Positions 1 to 10,111 of a stretch of DNA of 64,000 bases are shown in pieces. Source of the stretch: Streptomyces sp. R33 (GTDB lineage Bacteria; Actinomycetota; Actinomycetes; Streptomycetales; Streptomycetaceae); contig NZ_CP165727.1 of the NCBI RefSeq assembly GCF_041200175.1, positions 8,302,001-8,366,000 on the forward strand, given 5' to 3'. The notes under the pieces were generated by a model. It ran no database searches and had not been told where the DNA came from. It was given only the letters and a program-made list of their open reading frames with translations. The position numbers and the translations under genes are program-made. Position 1 is the first letter of the stretch. Each line of letters begins with the position of its first letter.

Positions 1-1260
1 TCAACGCGCAAGTTCGGGGGCCTTTTCCGTGGGCAGTGCGCGCATTGTTCGAAGCGGCGACAAGAAGTTGGGGAGGACACTCAGCGTCATACCGGCTGCA
101 CCAATCCACAAGGTGCCTGTTGATCCGAATGCAGATCCCAAGGCTCCGCCCAAAAGCCCACCGAGAGGGATACCGCCCCAGGCAACGAATCGGGCTGTTG
201 CGCTCACCCGGCCCAGAAGCCGATCCGGTGTCAGGGCCTGTTGGAAGCTTGATTGAGCCACCACGCGGACGACTCCGCCCAGTGAAAGAGCTGCGAGTCC
301 GATCGCAGCCACGTACACGCTCCAACCCGCTCGAGCCATCGGCATGAGGACGGTCAACGGACAGGTGGCCAGTGACGCGAGCCAGATGACCCGACCGCGC
401 CCGACCCGCTTCGAGACCCTGGTCGCCAGCAGTGAGCCCAGCAAGGCACCACAACCCATTCCCGACAGCATGAGGCCAATAGCAAAGGACTGGAGCCCCA
501 TCTCCCGTTCCAAAAATACCAGCAACATGGTTTGATACACGACCAGGAAGAGATTGAATATCGCATCCCCCAGCATGATTGCACGCAGGATATGGTTCGC
601 GACTGCGAACTTCAGCCCTTCCCTGATCTCTCGGGCCAGCTGAGGGTGCTCACTCGGCTCTGGCTTTTGCTCGCGCTTCCGGATGGTGACCGCAAGCAGC
701 CCCGACATGACCATCCCAGCCGAACTCACCAAAAGCGTTGCAGGAGCTCCAATCAGGCCGATTAGCGGCCCTGCCACAGTCGGCCCGCTGATACTAGTAG
801 CCGACCGTATTGCCGACAGTTTTGAGTTTCCTTCCACGAGATTTCTGCGTCCCACCAAGTGCGGGAGATAGCTGACGTACGCAACATCGAAGAAAACAGT
901 CAACACTCCATGAACCAAGGCGACTGCATATAGCCACCAGACGGTGAGAGCGTCTGCCCACCACGCCACCGGTATCGCCAAGAGGACCAGGGCGCGAGTG
1001 AGATCAGTGCAGATCATCACCGATCGCTTCCGCATGCGGTCCACCCACGCGCCTGCTGGCAGCCCGACCAAAAGCGATCCTGTCGCAGTCATCGCGGTAA
1101 GTAACCCCACTTGGAACTCGTCTGCATGCAATGCCGCGACGGCGACCAGAGGTAAAGCCAGAAAGATGATGCGGTCGCCTAGTTGACCAAGCGCAGTGGC
1201 AGCAAATAGTCGCCCAAAGTCCCGATCGCATAAGAGGCCGAGCCGGGATGGTTTTGGCAT
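1..1260 (-). CDS. MFS drug/metabolite exporter
   Basis: A 419-residue major facilitator superfamily permease with about twelve hydrophobic segments and the loop motif GAWVDRMRKR after the second helix. It resembles the MFS_3/EntS-like group of proton-driven exporters in the cytoplasmic membrane. The stop codon is at the window edge, so the gene is complete. It starts at an ATG 49 bases downstream of the GntR gene on the same strand, so the pair probably forms an operon with a locally regulated efflux pump. The substrate cannot be read from the sequence. Confidence 0.85.
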   Translation of the reverse strand: MPKPSRLGLLCDRDFGRLFAATALGQLGDRIIFLALPLVAVAALHADEFQVGLLTAMTATGSLLVGLPAGAWVDRMRKRSVMICTDLTRALVLLAIPVAWWADALTVWWLYAVALVHGVLTVFFDVAYVSYLPHLVGRRNLVEGNSKLSAIRSATSISGPTVAGPLIGLIGAPATLLVSSAGMVMSGLLAVTIRKREQKPEPSEHPQLAREIREGLKFAVANHILRAIMLGDAIFNLFLVVYQTMLLVFLEREMGLQSFAIGLMLSGMGCGALLGSLLATRVSKRVGRGRVIWLASLATCPLTVLMPMARAGWSVYVAAIGLAALSLGGVVRVVAQSSFQQALTPDRLLGRVSATARFVAWGGIPLGGLLGGALGSAFGSTGTLWIGAAGMTLSVLPNFLSPLRTMRALPTEKAPELAR

Positions 1261-1309
1261 GGAATACCCTACTGTCGAATTTGTGATGTCTCTGTAATGG
1301 CTTCAACGG

Positions 1310-2068
1310 CTACGGACGGTCGACTCCGAACTCGTAGACCACTTCCCGGCGTACATCCGGAATGACCATGTCGGCCGTCTCCACCGGACGTCCGTCCGTG
1401 TCGAAGATGGTCCGCTCGATCTGAAGCACGAGGTCCCCCATGCTGATCCCCAGGAGGTTCGCCTGCACCTGGGTGGCACGAGTTGGGCGTGGCACCTCGA
1501 CCACAGTGGAGATATCCACGCCAATGGAACGCATGCGCTCGAGCACCCCCTTCCCCGCCAGGGGACCCATCTCGGGCAGCACAACCGGCGTTCCATCCGT
1601 GATAGCCATCGGCTCCCAGGATTCGGAAAGCTGCACGGGTTGCCCGTCGGCGAGAAACTCGTAATGCGTATGGACGCAGAGGTCCCCAGGGCTGATGGCG
1701 AGCCGCTCGGCGATTGGCTCGGGGGCGGGGACGCGCACCTGACTGTGTGAATCCCAGGCGTCGGCCCTGCCCCGCTCCCTCCTGTCCTGCCAGAGGGGAG
1801 AGACCTCCCGGCGTTCGCGGTGCCGCGAACGGACCAGCCGCAGACGCTCTCGCGGCATGCGGACGTAGGTGCCCGAGCCGGCGCGTCCCTCGAGGAGACC
1901 GTCGATGATCAAGCGGTCCACAGCCCTCTGCATGACGTTGCGTCCGACCCCGTACTCCACGGCGAGCCGTGCCCGGGAGGGCAGACGCTCCCCGATCTCC
2001 CACTCTCCCGCGAGAATCCTTGCGCGTAGCACGTCGGCTACTGCGAGGTACGGCGCCTCTCGGGGCAT
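1310..2068 (-). CDS. GntR-family regulator with UTRA effector domain
   Basis: A 252-residue regulator. An N-terminal winged helix (residues about 8-70, containing GERLPSRARLAVEYGVGR) is followed by a UTRA ligand-binding domain of the HutC subfamily (about 90-245). I chose the ATG at 2068 because GGAGGG lies five bases upstream; a TTG further upstream would add eleven residues without a clear ribosome site. It probably represses its own promoter and the downstream MFS exporter until a small effector binds. Family assignment is firm; the effector is unknown. Confidence 0.88.
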   Translation of the reverse strand: MPREAPYLAVADVLRARILAGEWEIGERLPSRARLAVEYGVGRNVMQRAVDRLIIDGLLEGRAGSGTYVRMPRERLRLVRSRHRERREVSPLWQDRRERGRADAWDSHSQVRVPAPEPIAERLAISPGDLCVHTHYEFLADGQPVQLSESWEPMAITDGTPVVLPEMGPLAGKGVLERMRSIGVDISTVVEVPRPTRATQVQANLLGISMGDLVLQIERTIFDTDGRPVETADMVIPDVRREVVYEFGVDRP

Positions 2069-2278
2069 GGGCGACCCTCCGGTTGTTTCACTCGATGGCA
2101 ATTGGTTGTTTCTAGCGGAGCGTTGGCAAGCTACTGCACCGAGTGAAAGCTGCTGGAGTAGAAATACCCTCGGCGATCATGCGCCCACAGAAGTTTGGCT
2201 CTGTCCACGAGAACGGGCTCTGGTCCACTCCCTGTGGGTGCATACGCAGGGTGACTGTTGATCTCCGTGTGGTAAAGG

Positions 2279-3933
2279 GTGAGTTCGCCCGAAAAGCGCC
2301 CGGCTGGTTGGTGGCGTGGTCGACAGCCCTTCGCCGTCAACGAAGTGCTGCCGGAGTTGGACGAGCTGCTGTTTTCCTCGGTCGAGGGCGTGTTGGTGGA
2401 GTCGGTCGAGGTGACCGACGCGGTCGTGCGAGTCGGGGCCCGTACGACCGCAGGGCGGGCGGCCTGTCCGGGATGTGGATGTCGGTCAGGGCGAATACAC
2501 GGCTCCTACATGCGCTTCCCTCGTGATCTGCCGACGGCGGGCAAGTTCGTCGTGGTGTCGTTGCGGATGCGGCGGTTCGTCTGCGAGGAAGAATCCTGCG
2601 AGCGCAGGACCTTCGCTGAGCAAGTACCGGGCCTCACTCGCAGGTTCGGGCGACGGACCGAGCGGCTGCGGTCGACGCTGGTGCCGGTCGGTCTTGCGCT
2701 CGCGGGCCGGGCCGGCGCCCGGATGACGGACGCCTTCAAGGCTTCGGTCAGCCGGAACACCCTGCTGAGGCTGATCGCCTCGCTTCCGGACCCCGCCTCC
2801 GCAGCACCCCGCGTCGTCGGCGTGGACGAGTACGCCCAGCGCAAGGGCCGTGTCTACGGAACCGTGCTCGTCGGCGTCGAGATACGTCGACCGGTCGACC
2901 TTCTTCCGGGCCGGGAGGCGGACACGCTCGCGGCCTGGCTCGCCGAGCGGCCCGCCATCGAGATCGTCTGCCGTGACCGGGCTCCCTTCTTTGCCGAGGG
3001 GGCCACCCGCGGCGCCCCGCAGGCCTTCCAGGTCGCCGACCGATGGCATCTCTGGCACAACCTGGGCGAAGCCGCCGAGAAATGCGTCTGCCGGCACCGC
3101 AGCTGCCTACGTCCCGCGCAGGAACAACCGGAGGAATCCCAGGAGGAACCAGAGCCGACTGCGTCATCGCCCTGGCCGACAGGGCACCGGTTCGCCGAGC
3201 GCACCCGCACCAAGCACGCCACCATCCACGCACTCCTCGCCGCCGGCCACAGCAAGCGGTCCGTCGCCCGGCAGCTCGGGATGACCCTCAACACGATCCT
3301 GCGCTTCTCCCGCGCCGCCAGCCCGGAGGAGATGTTCACCGGTCAGTGGCAAAACCGTGCGACCAGGCTCGACGCCTACAAGCCCTACCTCGATCAGCGC
3401 CGGCAGGAAGGCTGCACCAACGCCTGGAAGCTATGGGAGGAGATCAAGGAACAGGGCTATCCCCGCGGCTAGCCAGCGTCCGCGACTACGTCAGCAGGAA
3501 CCTCCGCGGCAAGCCCCAACCGGTCGGCCCCCGCCCGCCGTCGGCCCGCGCCGTCACGCGCTGGATCCTCACCCACCCCGACGCCCTGACCGAAATCGAC
3601 CGGCTCCAGCTCAAATCCGTCCTGGCCAACTGCCCCGAACCGACAGCACTCGCCGAGCACGTGCGTACCTTCGGCCACATGGTCGCCCACCTCCAAGGCG
3701 ACCAGTTGCCGACCTGGATCGAAGCGGCCACCTCCACTACCGACCTGCCCAGCCTCCGTCACTTCGCCCAGCACCTCGAACGCGACCTCGACGCCGTCAT
3801 TGCCGGCCTGACACTCCCCTGGAGCTCAGGCGTCGTCGAAGGCCACGTCAACCGGATCAAGATGCTCAAGCGTCAGATGTTCGGTCGCGCCGGCTTCGAA
3901 CTCCTCCGCAAGCGAGTTCTCCTCGCTCCGTAA
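2279..3933 (+). pseudogene. ISL3-family transposase, single frameshift
   Basis: The reading frame from 2279 runs to a stop at 3470-3472 and the homologous frame resumes at once to 3933. Loss of one base near 3468 explains this. The parts together give about 551 residues, the usual size for ISL3 transposases. Visible elements are the N-terminal zinc-finger cysteines (CPGCGCRSG), catalytic Asp in VGVDEYAQRKG, second Asp in CRDRAPFFAEG, an internal helix-turn-helix (HSKRSVARQLG) and the terminal Glu in WSSGVVEGHVNR. The end-repeat sequence that follows the second ISL3 copy is absent here, so the right end seems lost. Confidence 0.85.
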
Positions 3934-3972
3934 TTCGATTGCTGGACCTGGCCCGGACTCTAAGATCGAGGA

Positions 3973-4368
3973 GTGACGATCGAGTACGAGTGGCGGGGCG
4001 CCTTCGAAAACACCGCCCTCAACGCGCTGCATGCTGATGGCTTCGACCACCCGGTCACTCAGACTGACTGGCGAGAACGACTTGAGCGCCACAGCCTCGG
4101 CTGGGTCTGCGCCTGGGAAGACGGCTCGCTGATCGGCTTCGTCAACGTGGTCTGGGACGGCGGAGTTCACGCCTTCGTCCTGGACACGGTGGTCGCCCAG
4201 CATCGCAAGCGGAACGGTGTTGGAGGCGCGCTGGTTGCAACAGCGGTTCAGGAAGCTCGTGCCGCGAAGTGCGAGTGGCTCCACGTTGACTTCGAGGAGC
4301 ACCTTCGTTCCTTCTACTTCGACGCCTGCGGCTTCAAGCAGACGACAGCCGGACTGATCGCCCTGTAA
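3973..4368 (+). CDS. GNAT-family N-acetyltransferase
   Basis: A 131-residue single-domain acetyltransferase of the GNAT fold. The acetyl-CoA-binding segment reads VVAQHRKRNGVGGAL, and the C-terminal strand region FYFDACGF is typical of the family. The GTG start sits about six bases after a TAAGAT hexamer with TTGCTG some 15 bases upstream, so a leaderless transcript is plausible. The gene directly follows the broken ISL3 transposase and may have been carried or stranded by transposition. The acceptor substrate is unknown. Confidence 0.8.
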   Translation: MTIEYEWRGAFENTALNALHADGFDHPVTQTDWRERLERHSLGWVCAWEDGSLIGFVNVVWDGGVHAFVLDTVVAQHRKRNGVGGALVATAVQEARAAKCEWLHVDFEEHLRSFYFDACGFKQTTAGLIAL

Positions 4369-4493
4369 CTGGACCAGGCCCTGGGCCAGGATGCACAGGG
4401 TCAGAAGCAGTATCAGCAAGCCCTCGCCAGACCCCTGACCCAATCTCAGACGTCACCGGGAGTGACTGCACCACAGGAAGTGCACCAGAGCCG

Positions 4494-4540
4494 TTCTCGG
4501 GTTCTGGCACAGATCTTGGGAGAGGTCGCGGAGCGTCACC
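4494..4540 (+). repeat. ISL3-type terminal repeat, left end
   Basis: This stretch (core GGTTCTGGCACAGATCTTGG) is a near match to the reverse complement of 7844-7889, which directly follows the second ISL3 transposase. The orientation makes it a left end facing right. The two ends would bound a segment of about 3.4 kb. Confidence 0.6.
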
Positions 4541-4585
4541 TAGTGCTATGACCGAGGACGTTCACCGGGTTGGCGGTGGTGCTAA

Positions 4586-5703
4586 GTGAGCGTTTGATTC
4601 TCGGTTGTCTGTTTCATTTGGGTCAGGTGTCGCGCCAGTTGGGGGTGTTTTGGTGGGTGAGGCGTCGGGTCATGAGGTTGATGGCGGCGATTTGGATCAT
4701 GGCTGCTGATCGGTGTGGGTGGGTTTCGTAGTCGCGGGCCAGGCGGCGGTGGTGCATGAGCCAGCCGAGGGTTCTTTCGACGACCCAGCGGCGGGGTTGG
4801 ACGGTGAAGCCGCGGGTGTGGGGGTCGCGTTGGACGATCTCGAGGTCGATGCCGCGGGTGGCGGCGTGTTCGATGGCTTTGTTCTTGTAGCCGTTGTCGG
4901 CCCAGGCTTTGGTGATGGTGGGATGGCGGGCTGCGAGGTGGTCGATGAGATGGGTGCCGGCGGTGGAGTCGTGGACGCTGGCGGCGGTGACGAGGACGGC
5001 CAGGAGGAGGCCGAGGGTGTCGGTGGCGATGTGCCGTTTGCGTCCGATGATCTTTTTCGCGGGGTCGATTCCCTGGTCGGTGAGGTGGACGTTGGCTGAG
5101 GTCTTGATGCTTTGGGAGTCGAGCAGGCAGGCGGTGGGCTCTGGTTCGCGGCCTTCGGCCTGGCGGAGCAGGCTGCGCAGGAGGCCGTTGAGGTGGTCGA
5201 AGATGCCGTCGTTTTGCCAGTGGGCGAAGTAGCCGTAGACGCTCTGCCAGGGTGGGAAGTCGTGCGGTAGGTAGCGCCAGGGGATGCCGGTGCGGTCGAC
5301 GTAGAGGATGGCGTTCATGAGGGCCCGCAGGTCGTGGTGGGGCCGGCGGATTCCGGCGCGGGCCTGGCGCCAGGTTTCGAGAGTGGGGCGGATCAGTTCC
5401 CATCGCGCGTCGGACAGGTCGCTGGGGTAGGGCCGGGGTGGTCGCATGATGTGGGGATACCGGCGCTTGGAGCTGTCGGGGAGGGCGTGTGCGGTGGCAT
5501 CGGGAGCGTTGGCAGGTGTCCTGGATATGTCGCGAAGTAGGGCATGTGTAATTGAGACGGGATGTTCCGGGGTTAACGGGGTCACTTCGTCTGCCGACTG
5601 CTCTTCAGAAAAGCCATATTCCAGCACAGACGGCACGACAACTCTGCGGCACCGGCGGTTCAGAACCGCATCAGACCAGCGCGAACATAACCAAAACGCT
5701 CAC
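4586..5703 (-). mobile_element. Intact IS5-family insertion sequence
   Basis: A 1118-bp element with ten-base inverted ends (GTGAGCGTTT on the left, AAACGCTCAC on the right). It is bordered on both sides by TAA (4583-4585 and 5704-5706), which reads as a 3-bp target duplication typical of the IS1031/IS427-like groups of IS5. It holds one intact transposase gene on the minus strand. The clean duplication implies a fairly recent insertion. Confidence 0.85.
4623..5447 (-). CDS. IS5-family DDE transposase
   Basis: A 274-residue transposase with the complete DDE set: Asp in LLDSQSIKTS, Asp in WADNGYKN and Glu in VERTLGWLMHH. The ATG at 5447 gives the usual start (MRPPRPYPSDLSD); the frame is open further upstream but that part is not conserved-looking. 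The gene fills its insertion sequence and appears functional. Confidence 0.9.
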   Translation of the reverse strand: MRPPRPYPSDLSDARWELIRPTLETWRQARAGIRRPHHDLRALMNAILYVDRTGIPWRYLPHDFPPWQSVYGYFAHWQNDGIFDHLNGLLRSLLRQAEGREPEPTACLLDSQSIKTSANVHLTDQGIDPAKKIIGRKRHIATDTLGLLLAVLVTAASVHDSTAGTHLIDHLAARHPTITKAWADNGYKNKAIEHAATRGIDLEIVQRDPHTRGFTVQPRRWVVERTLGWLMHHRRLARDYETHPHRSAAMIQIAAINLMTRRLTHQNTPNWRDT

Positions 5704-5802
5704 TAAGGGCCCGCCGCCCTTGCAGCCCAGCCATCGACCACGCTTGTCAGATCGGGAAGCCGCGAGAAAGGGGAGTAGCTGATGCCCATCACTCGGTGAG
5801 GG

Positions 5803-6315
5803 CTATGCCTGTCCCCATGCCCGGAGCCGTTTTGCATACGACCAGGTCACCGCGGCCATCAGGGCAGGGATTGCGAACAGCGGGGCGAAAGCGAGCCACC
5901 AGACGGTCAGTGCCGTATCGCTCGACATGTACGTCTGGCTTTCGACGGTGAAGGCGACCACGAGTTGCCACAGCGCCATCAGGACCAGGACGCCCGAGGC
6001 GGTCCAGGCCAGCGTGGCGAGGGCCCGGGGGCGCAGCGGCTGCCAACGGTCGCTGACGAGTAGCAGCGGAAACAGAGCGGCTACCTCGGCAAGGACGGAG
6101 AGGCCGACGACGTACGCGATGCCCCATCCCGGGATGTCGAAGATGTCGCGCAGCACCTGGTCGCTGTAGCCCACATAGACACCGGAGGCCATCGCGATGC
6201 GCCACAGACCGGACGGGACTGCGCAGAGGGCTATGGCGTGGGCAGCGCGGCGAGCCCAGACAGGCGCGGGGGCGAAGGCGGGGAGGGAAGCGTTGGCTGT
6301 CGTCATGACGTACAT
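5803..6315 (-). CDS. Small four-helix membrane protein, unknown function
   Basis: About 170 residues with roughly four hydrophobic segments and aromatic-rich loops; I do not recognise the family. The ATG at 6315 has CGAGG five bases upstream; a GTG at 6330 and an ATG at 6306 are alternatives. It is the only apparently intact non-transposase gene between the two ISL3-type ends at 4494 and 7889, so it may be an accidental passenger or part of the interrupted flanking DNA. Confidence 0.6.
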   Translation of the reverse strand: MYVMTTANASLPAFAPAPVWARRAAHAIALCAVPSGLWRIAMASGVYVGYSDQVLRDIFDIPGWGIAYVVGLSVLAEVAALFPLLLVSDRWQPLRPRALATLAWTASGVLVLMALWQLVVAFTVESQTYMSSDTALTVWWLAFAPLFAIPALMAAVTWSYAKRLRAWGQA

Positions 6316-6626
6316 GCTGGCCTCGGACACCGCTGCTGCGCATCGTCCGCTACGGCGGGCTGCCTACCCCTGCGGGGGGACGGTGCGCCCACTGAGGTAG
6401 GACCTGAAGAGGCCCCCAATCACCCGACAGCTGGGTTGTCCAACCCTCCGGCGATCGTCTATGGCGACCAACCTGGTGAATGTTCCCGGTTACTGGATGT
6501 TCGATTCGGAGGGGCTGGGTCGCGTGAGACCGCGTACGCCTGTCCGTCTGACAGCCGGGAATGACGCTGCGTCAGGTCCTCGGCCGTCTCTTTCGTGGTC
6601 GGCTGTGGACGGTGATGGTGCTGGTC

Positions 6627-7847
6627 ATGCAGACCGATGCATCGTTCTGGGACTCGCTCGTGTTCGACGGGATCGCCAACGTGGATGTCGAGGCGGTGGC
6701 TGCCGCGTTCGGCCTGGTCGAGGTGGTGGCGAGAGGCAGGGTGGCCGGGGCGGAGTGTCCGGACTGCGGCCGCTTCTCGGACCGGGTGCATGACCGCCAT
6801 CAGCGCAGGTTGAAGGATCTTCCACTCGCTGAGCAGGGCGTCGTGATCCGGTTGGTGGTCCGGCGTTTCGTGTGTGGGGCGGCGGACTGTCCGCGCCGGG
6901 CGTTCGCCGAGCCGTTCTCCCGGTTGGCGGCCCGGTACGCACGGTGATCCGTCGCGGCCAGACCTACTCCACCGTCTTCACCAGCATCGAAGACCACCGC
7001 GTGGTCGATGTCCTCCCGACACGTGAGGCCGGGTCGCTGGCCGCGTGGCTGATCCGACACCCCGGCGTGGAGATTATCTGCCGGGACCGGGCGGGCGCCT
7101 ACGCCGAGGGTGCCCGGCGCGGCGCCCCCGACGCTCTGCAGGTCGCTGACCGGTTCCATCTGTGGCAGGGCCTCGGCCGGGCCGTGGAGACCTGCGTCGC
7201 CGCCCACCGCGGCTGTGCGCAACCCGTCGCCCAGCGGCGTGCTGCTGGAGACGACTTGCCCGGACTCCGGTCGGCTGCTGGGCGACTCGGACCCGTCGGC
7301 CGGCGGGCCGAGCGCAAGAAGGCCGCGCACACCTGGTCCACGAGTTGCTCGCCCAAGGCCACTCACGCCGGGCGATCGCCCGGTACCTGGGCTGCGGCCT
7401 CAACACCGTGCTCCGGTACGCGTCCGCCGCACGCTGGCAGGACACCTTCCACGAGAACCGGCCCCGGCCCAGCAGACTGGACCCCTACGAGCCCTACCTG
7501 CAGCAACGATTCACCGAGGGATGTACCAGCGTCACCCACCTGCACAGCGAACTGGTTGCCGAGCAAGCTCCCGTCACCTACGCTATGGTCCGCGCCCACC
7601 TCGCCACCCTCCGCACGGCTCCGTCCGACGCGCCGCCCCGGCCACAGTCGATGCCAGCCAACTACCCGGCCTCACCGGCTTCGCACTCCACCTGCTCCGG
7701 GACCTCGACGCCGTGACAGCCGGGCTCACCCTCGACTGGAGCTCCGGCAGCATCGGGGGCGCCGTGAACCGCATCAAGAAGATCAAGAGGCGGCTCTACG
7801 GTCGAGCCGGATTCGAACTACTCTGCATAGTGACCCTGCTTCAGTGA
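6627..7847 (+). pseudogene. ISL3-family transposase, heavily degraded
   Basis: Homologous blocks occur in order but in three frames. The zinc-finger region (CPDCGRFSD, CGAADCPRRAF) ends at a stop at 6947. The block REAGSLAAWLIRHP to DRFHLWQGLGRA lies in the next frame, the helix-turn-helix HSRRAIARYLGCG in another, and the C-terminus DWSSGSIGGAVNR in a fourth segment. The first catalytic Asp region has been deleted, and the usual catalytic Glu of the last motif reads Gly. It cannot encode an active enzyme. Its stop abuts the right-end repeat. Confidence 0.85.
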
Positions 7848-7889
7848 CACTCAGCAACGACTCCCCAAGGTCTGTGCCAGAACCGAGAA
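7844..7889 (-). repeat. ISL3-type terminal repeat, right end
   Basis: This sequence begins at the transposase stop and ends at CTGTGCCAGAACC. It is the inverted partner of 4494-4540. The two copies differ at several positions, so the element is old or hybrid. Confidence 0.6.
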
Positions 7890-8070
7890 ATGACGGCACT
7901 GCCGTGTCCGAGAAGCGGGATGTCGGCGCAGCAGGTCAACCTGTCCCACCGGGTACAGCCGAACGTGCACAGGTCAAGGGACGCTCTGGGATGGATCTCG
8001 GTTGTCCGGCATATCGAGCGTCTACGATCGGCGCCATGCCCCGTGGCACGCCAGCGCGTTCGCCCGTGAG

Positions 8071-8616
8071 ATGGTTGCTGTCATGACTGTTGGCGCGCCG
8101 GGCAGCGAGGTTCTACTCGAGACGAGTCGGCTGCTGCTCAGACCTTGGCGGGTAGACGAGGCTGTCGTCCAGCGTGAACTGTGGACCGAACGTGATCCAC
8201 GAGTGCCGCCGCACCGCCGAATCGACGCGGACGGACACCCCACGGTCGCGGAGCTCGAGGATTCGATCCGCACCAACAAGGTGTGGTCGACCGGGTTGCT
8301 GGCGGTCGAACGGAAGGCGTCTCGTGACGTCATCGGCTATTGCGGGCTGGTCGACAGCGGGCGAGGATCGGTAGGGGAACCGGAACTGGCATTCGAGCTG
8401 CTACGCCGAATGTGGCGTCAGGGATACGCGACCGAGGCCTCGTTGGCGGTTCTGGAATGGGCGCGATCGTCTGGGTACGAACGTCTGTGGGCCACGGTCT
8501 GGGACTGGAACACTGCTTCTCGCAGAGTGCTGGCCAAGGTCGGGTTCACCGAGACCGATCGGAAGGAAGTGGACGTGGTACACGGGACCACCTTGTTCAC
8601 CACGAGACGGCTCTGA
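8071..8616 (+). CDS. RimJ/RimL-like GNAT acetyltransferase
   Basis: A 181-residue Acetyltransf_3-type enzyme. It shows the opening LLETSRLLLRPW, the acetyl-CoA loop RRMWRQGYATEAS and the closing motif NTASRRVLAKVGF. These enzymes acetylate protein N-termini or small amines. The start is uncertain between ATG codons at 8071 and 8083; an in-frame GTG at 8002 lies outside the conserved region. It stands just outside the ISL3 right end. No operon partner is visible. Confidence 0.82.
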   Translation: MVAVMTVGAPGSEVLLETSRLLLRPWRVDEAVVQRELWTERDPRVPPHRRIDADGHPTVAELEDSIRTNKVWSTGLLAVERKASRDVIGYCGLVDSGRGSVGEPELAFELLRRMWRQGYATEASLAVLEWARSSGYERLWATVWDWNTASRRVLAKVGFTETDRKEVDVVHGTTLFTTRRL

Positions 8617-8893
8617 CACACCCGACGTTTGACCTTGCGGACGGATCCGTGCAGTGCCCGGGCCCTCGCGTCGCGGCCGGGACGGCGCGGCGGCGCGGGC
8701 CGGCGGGGTGCTCAGGGCGGTGGTCACCTGGAGTGCTGCCGCTGGGTGCCTCTTGCAGGGTGTTGGTTGCGCTGGCTGTGGCCCCTGCGGTCACCGAGCG
8801 AGTATTGCCCGGACCCGCTGCTCGCCTTCGGTGCTCAGTCCCCGGTGTCCGGTGATCCCAACCCGCACGCTCAACCCCTTCTCCTTCTTGGCT

Positions 8894-9184
8894 TTACAGG
8901 TAAACGTCGCGCAACTGCGCATCGAACTCCCGCACCACCTTGGGCGGAGAGGTGAGCGCGAGGGAGCGGCGGACCGCCCGCGCCCGGTCCACGATCCGTC
9001 CCGACCGGTACTTGAGTCCCGTCTCCAGCGCCCGCCCGGCGAGCGCGAACGCGGCTTCGACCCGTCCGGCGGCGAGATGGCCGGCGGCGAGGTCGAGCAC
9101 GGTCAAGGCGCGTTGCCCGACGACTACCGTCGCGTGAGTGACCTTCGCCTTCACCTGGTGGGACCGCGAGGTCAAACGGGTCAT
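8894..9184 (-). pseudogene. C-terminal scrap of an XRE/TPR regulator
   Basis: The 96-residue frame reads as the tail of the large Streptomyces helix-turn-helix regulators with alpha-helical repeats (LAAGRVEAAFALAGRALE, then DRARAVRRSLA and VREFDAQLRDVYL). The DNA-binding domain and most of the repeats are missing. The first residues come from unrelated sequence. The assignment rests on recalled family appearance and should be checked by a profile search. Confidence 0.45.
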
Positions 9185-9830
9185 GAGTGCCGAGGACTAC
9201 TCGACCGGTCCCGGGCGGGAGTTCGCCTCCCGGCCCCAGCGGGAAGCCGCGGCCGCCGAGCGGATGGCCGAGCTCCGTGAGCAGCTGCGCGACCTGCTCG
9301 CAGACATGGTGGGCATCCCGCTTCCCGGCGAACTCGCGACCCGTTCCTCGCACTGGCCGCCTCTGTCTTGAGGCCGCAGCACTGGAGCCTGACGTGGTCG
9401 ACGCACGGCTGCTGGCGCTCGACGAGGTGACGCACAAATGGGTCACGGCGCACTTCACTGGTACCGGGTACAGGCTCAGAGCCCTTTCCGACACCGTTTT
9501 CACTGGTGTGCATGAGCTGGCCACGGCGGAGGGCGAGGCCGCTCGTGAAGAGCTCAGGGGCCACCTGGGATCGGTGAACGACATCCTTGCCATGAGTGCG
9601 CGGGACTGAGCGGCGCATGCCCGGTCGGCCGACGGGCAGGCCCTGGCGCGCTTGGAGCGGCGCGCCCAGGTCTGACCGCCGACCGGGCCGAGGCTGAGCA
9701 TCTGCGCACAGTGCTGCGCGATCGGCTGACCCACCTCGAGCGTTTGGAGCCGGAGGTCGCGGCGTTCGCCGCGCGACATCGAGGAGTTGGCAACGGGCCG
9801 TACCGCCGCCCCCATGGCCGCCGAAGCGAT
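9181..9830 (+). pseudogene. Broken helical/coiled-coil coding remnant
   Basis: Three codon-biased blocks follow one another in different frames: an Ala/Glu-rich helix (QREAAAAERMAELREQL, to about 9350), a block ending LGSVNDILAMSARD at 9609, and a further helix (HLRTVLRDRLTHLERLEPE) to about 9810. No single frame joins them. I do not recognise the parent family. It may be one degraded gene or pieces of two. Confidence 0.35.
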
Positions 9831-9859
9831 GTGGGTGCCGAGGCGGGTGCGGAGGTGGC

Positions 9860-10054
9860 TCACTCCCGTCCCCGGACGGTCCGGATGACCTCCGTGGCGC
9901 CCCTGAGAACCCGCGCGCGGTGCTCGGAGCGGGTGCCCTTCATCGTCAGGCGGGTCACGAGGACGGCCGCGGCCGACACGACCACCGTGACGACCACGAC
10001 GACCAGCGCTCCGAGCAGCAAGGGCTCCAGCGTTCCCGACGTATGCTGGGGCAC
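9860..10054 (-). CDS. 64-residue single-pass membrane protein
   Basis: A short gene with a GTG start (VPQHTSGTLEPLL). One long hydrophobic helix (LLLGALVVVVVTVVVSAAAV) is followed by a basic cytoplasmic tail ending TEVIRTVRGRE. It is divergent from the AraC gene with only 57 bases between start codons, so both promoters share that gap. The function is unknown; control by the neighbouring regulator is possible. Confidence 0.55.
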   Translation of the reverse strand: MPQHTSGTLEPLLLGALVVVVVTVVVSAAAVLVTRLTMKGTRSEHRARVLRGATEVIRTVRGRE

Positions 10055-10111
10055 GCACTGTCGGCCGCACCCGCCGTGCCGCGCTCCCTGCTGAAGAGGA
10101 CGCTCACCACC

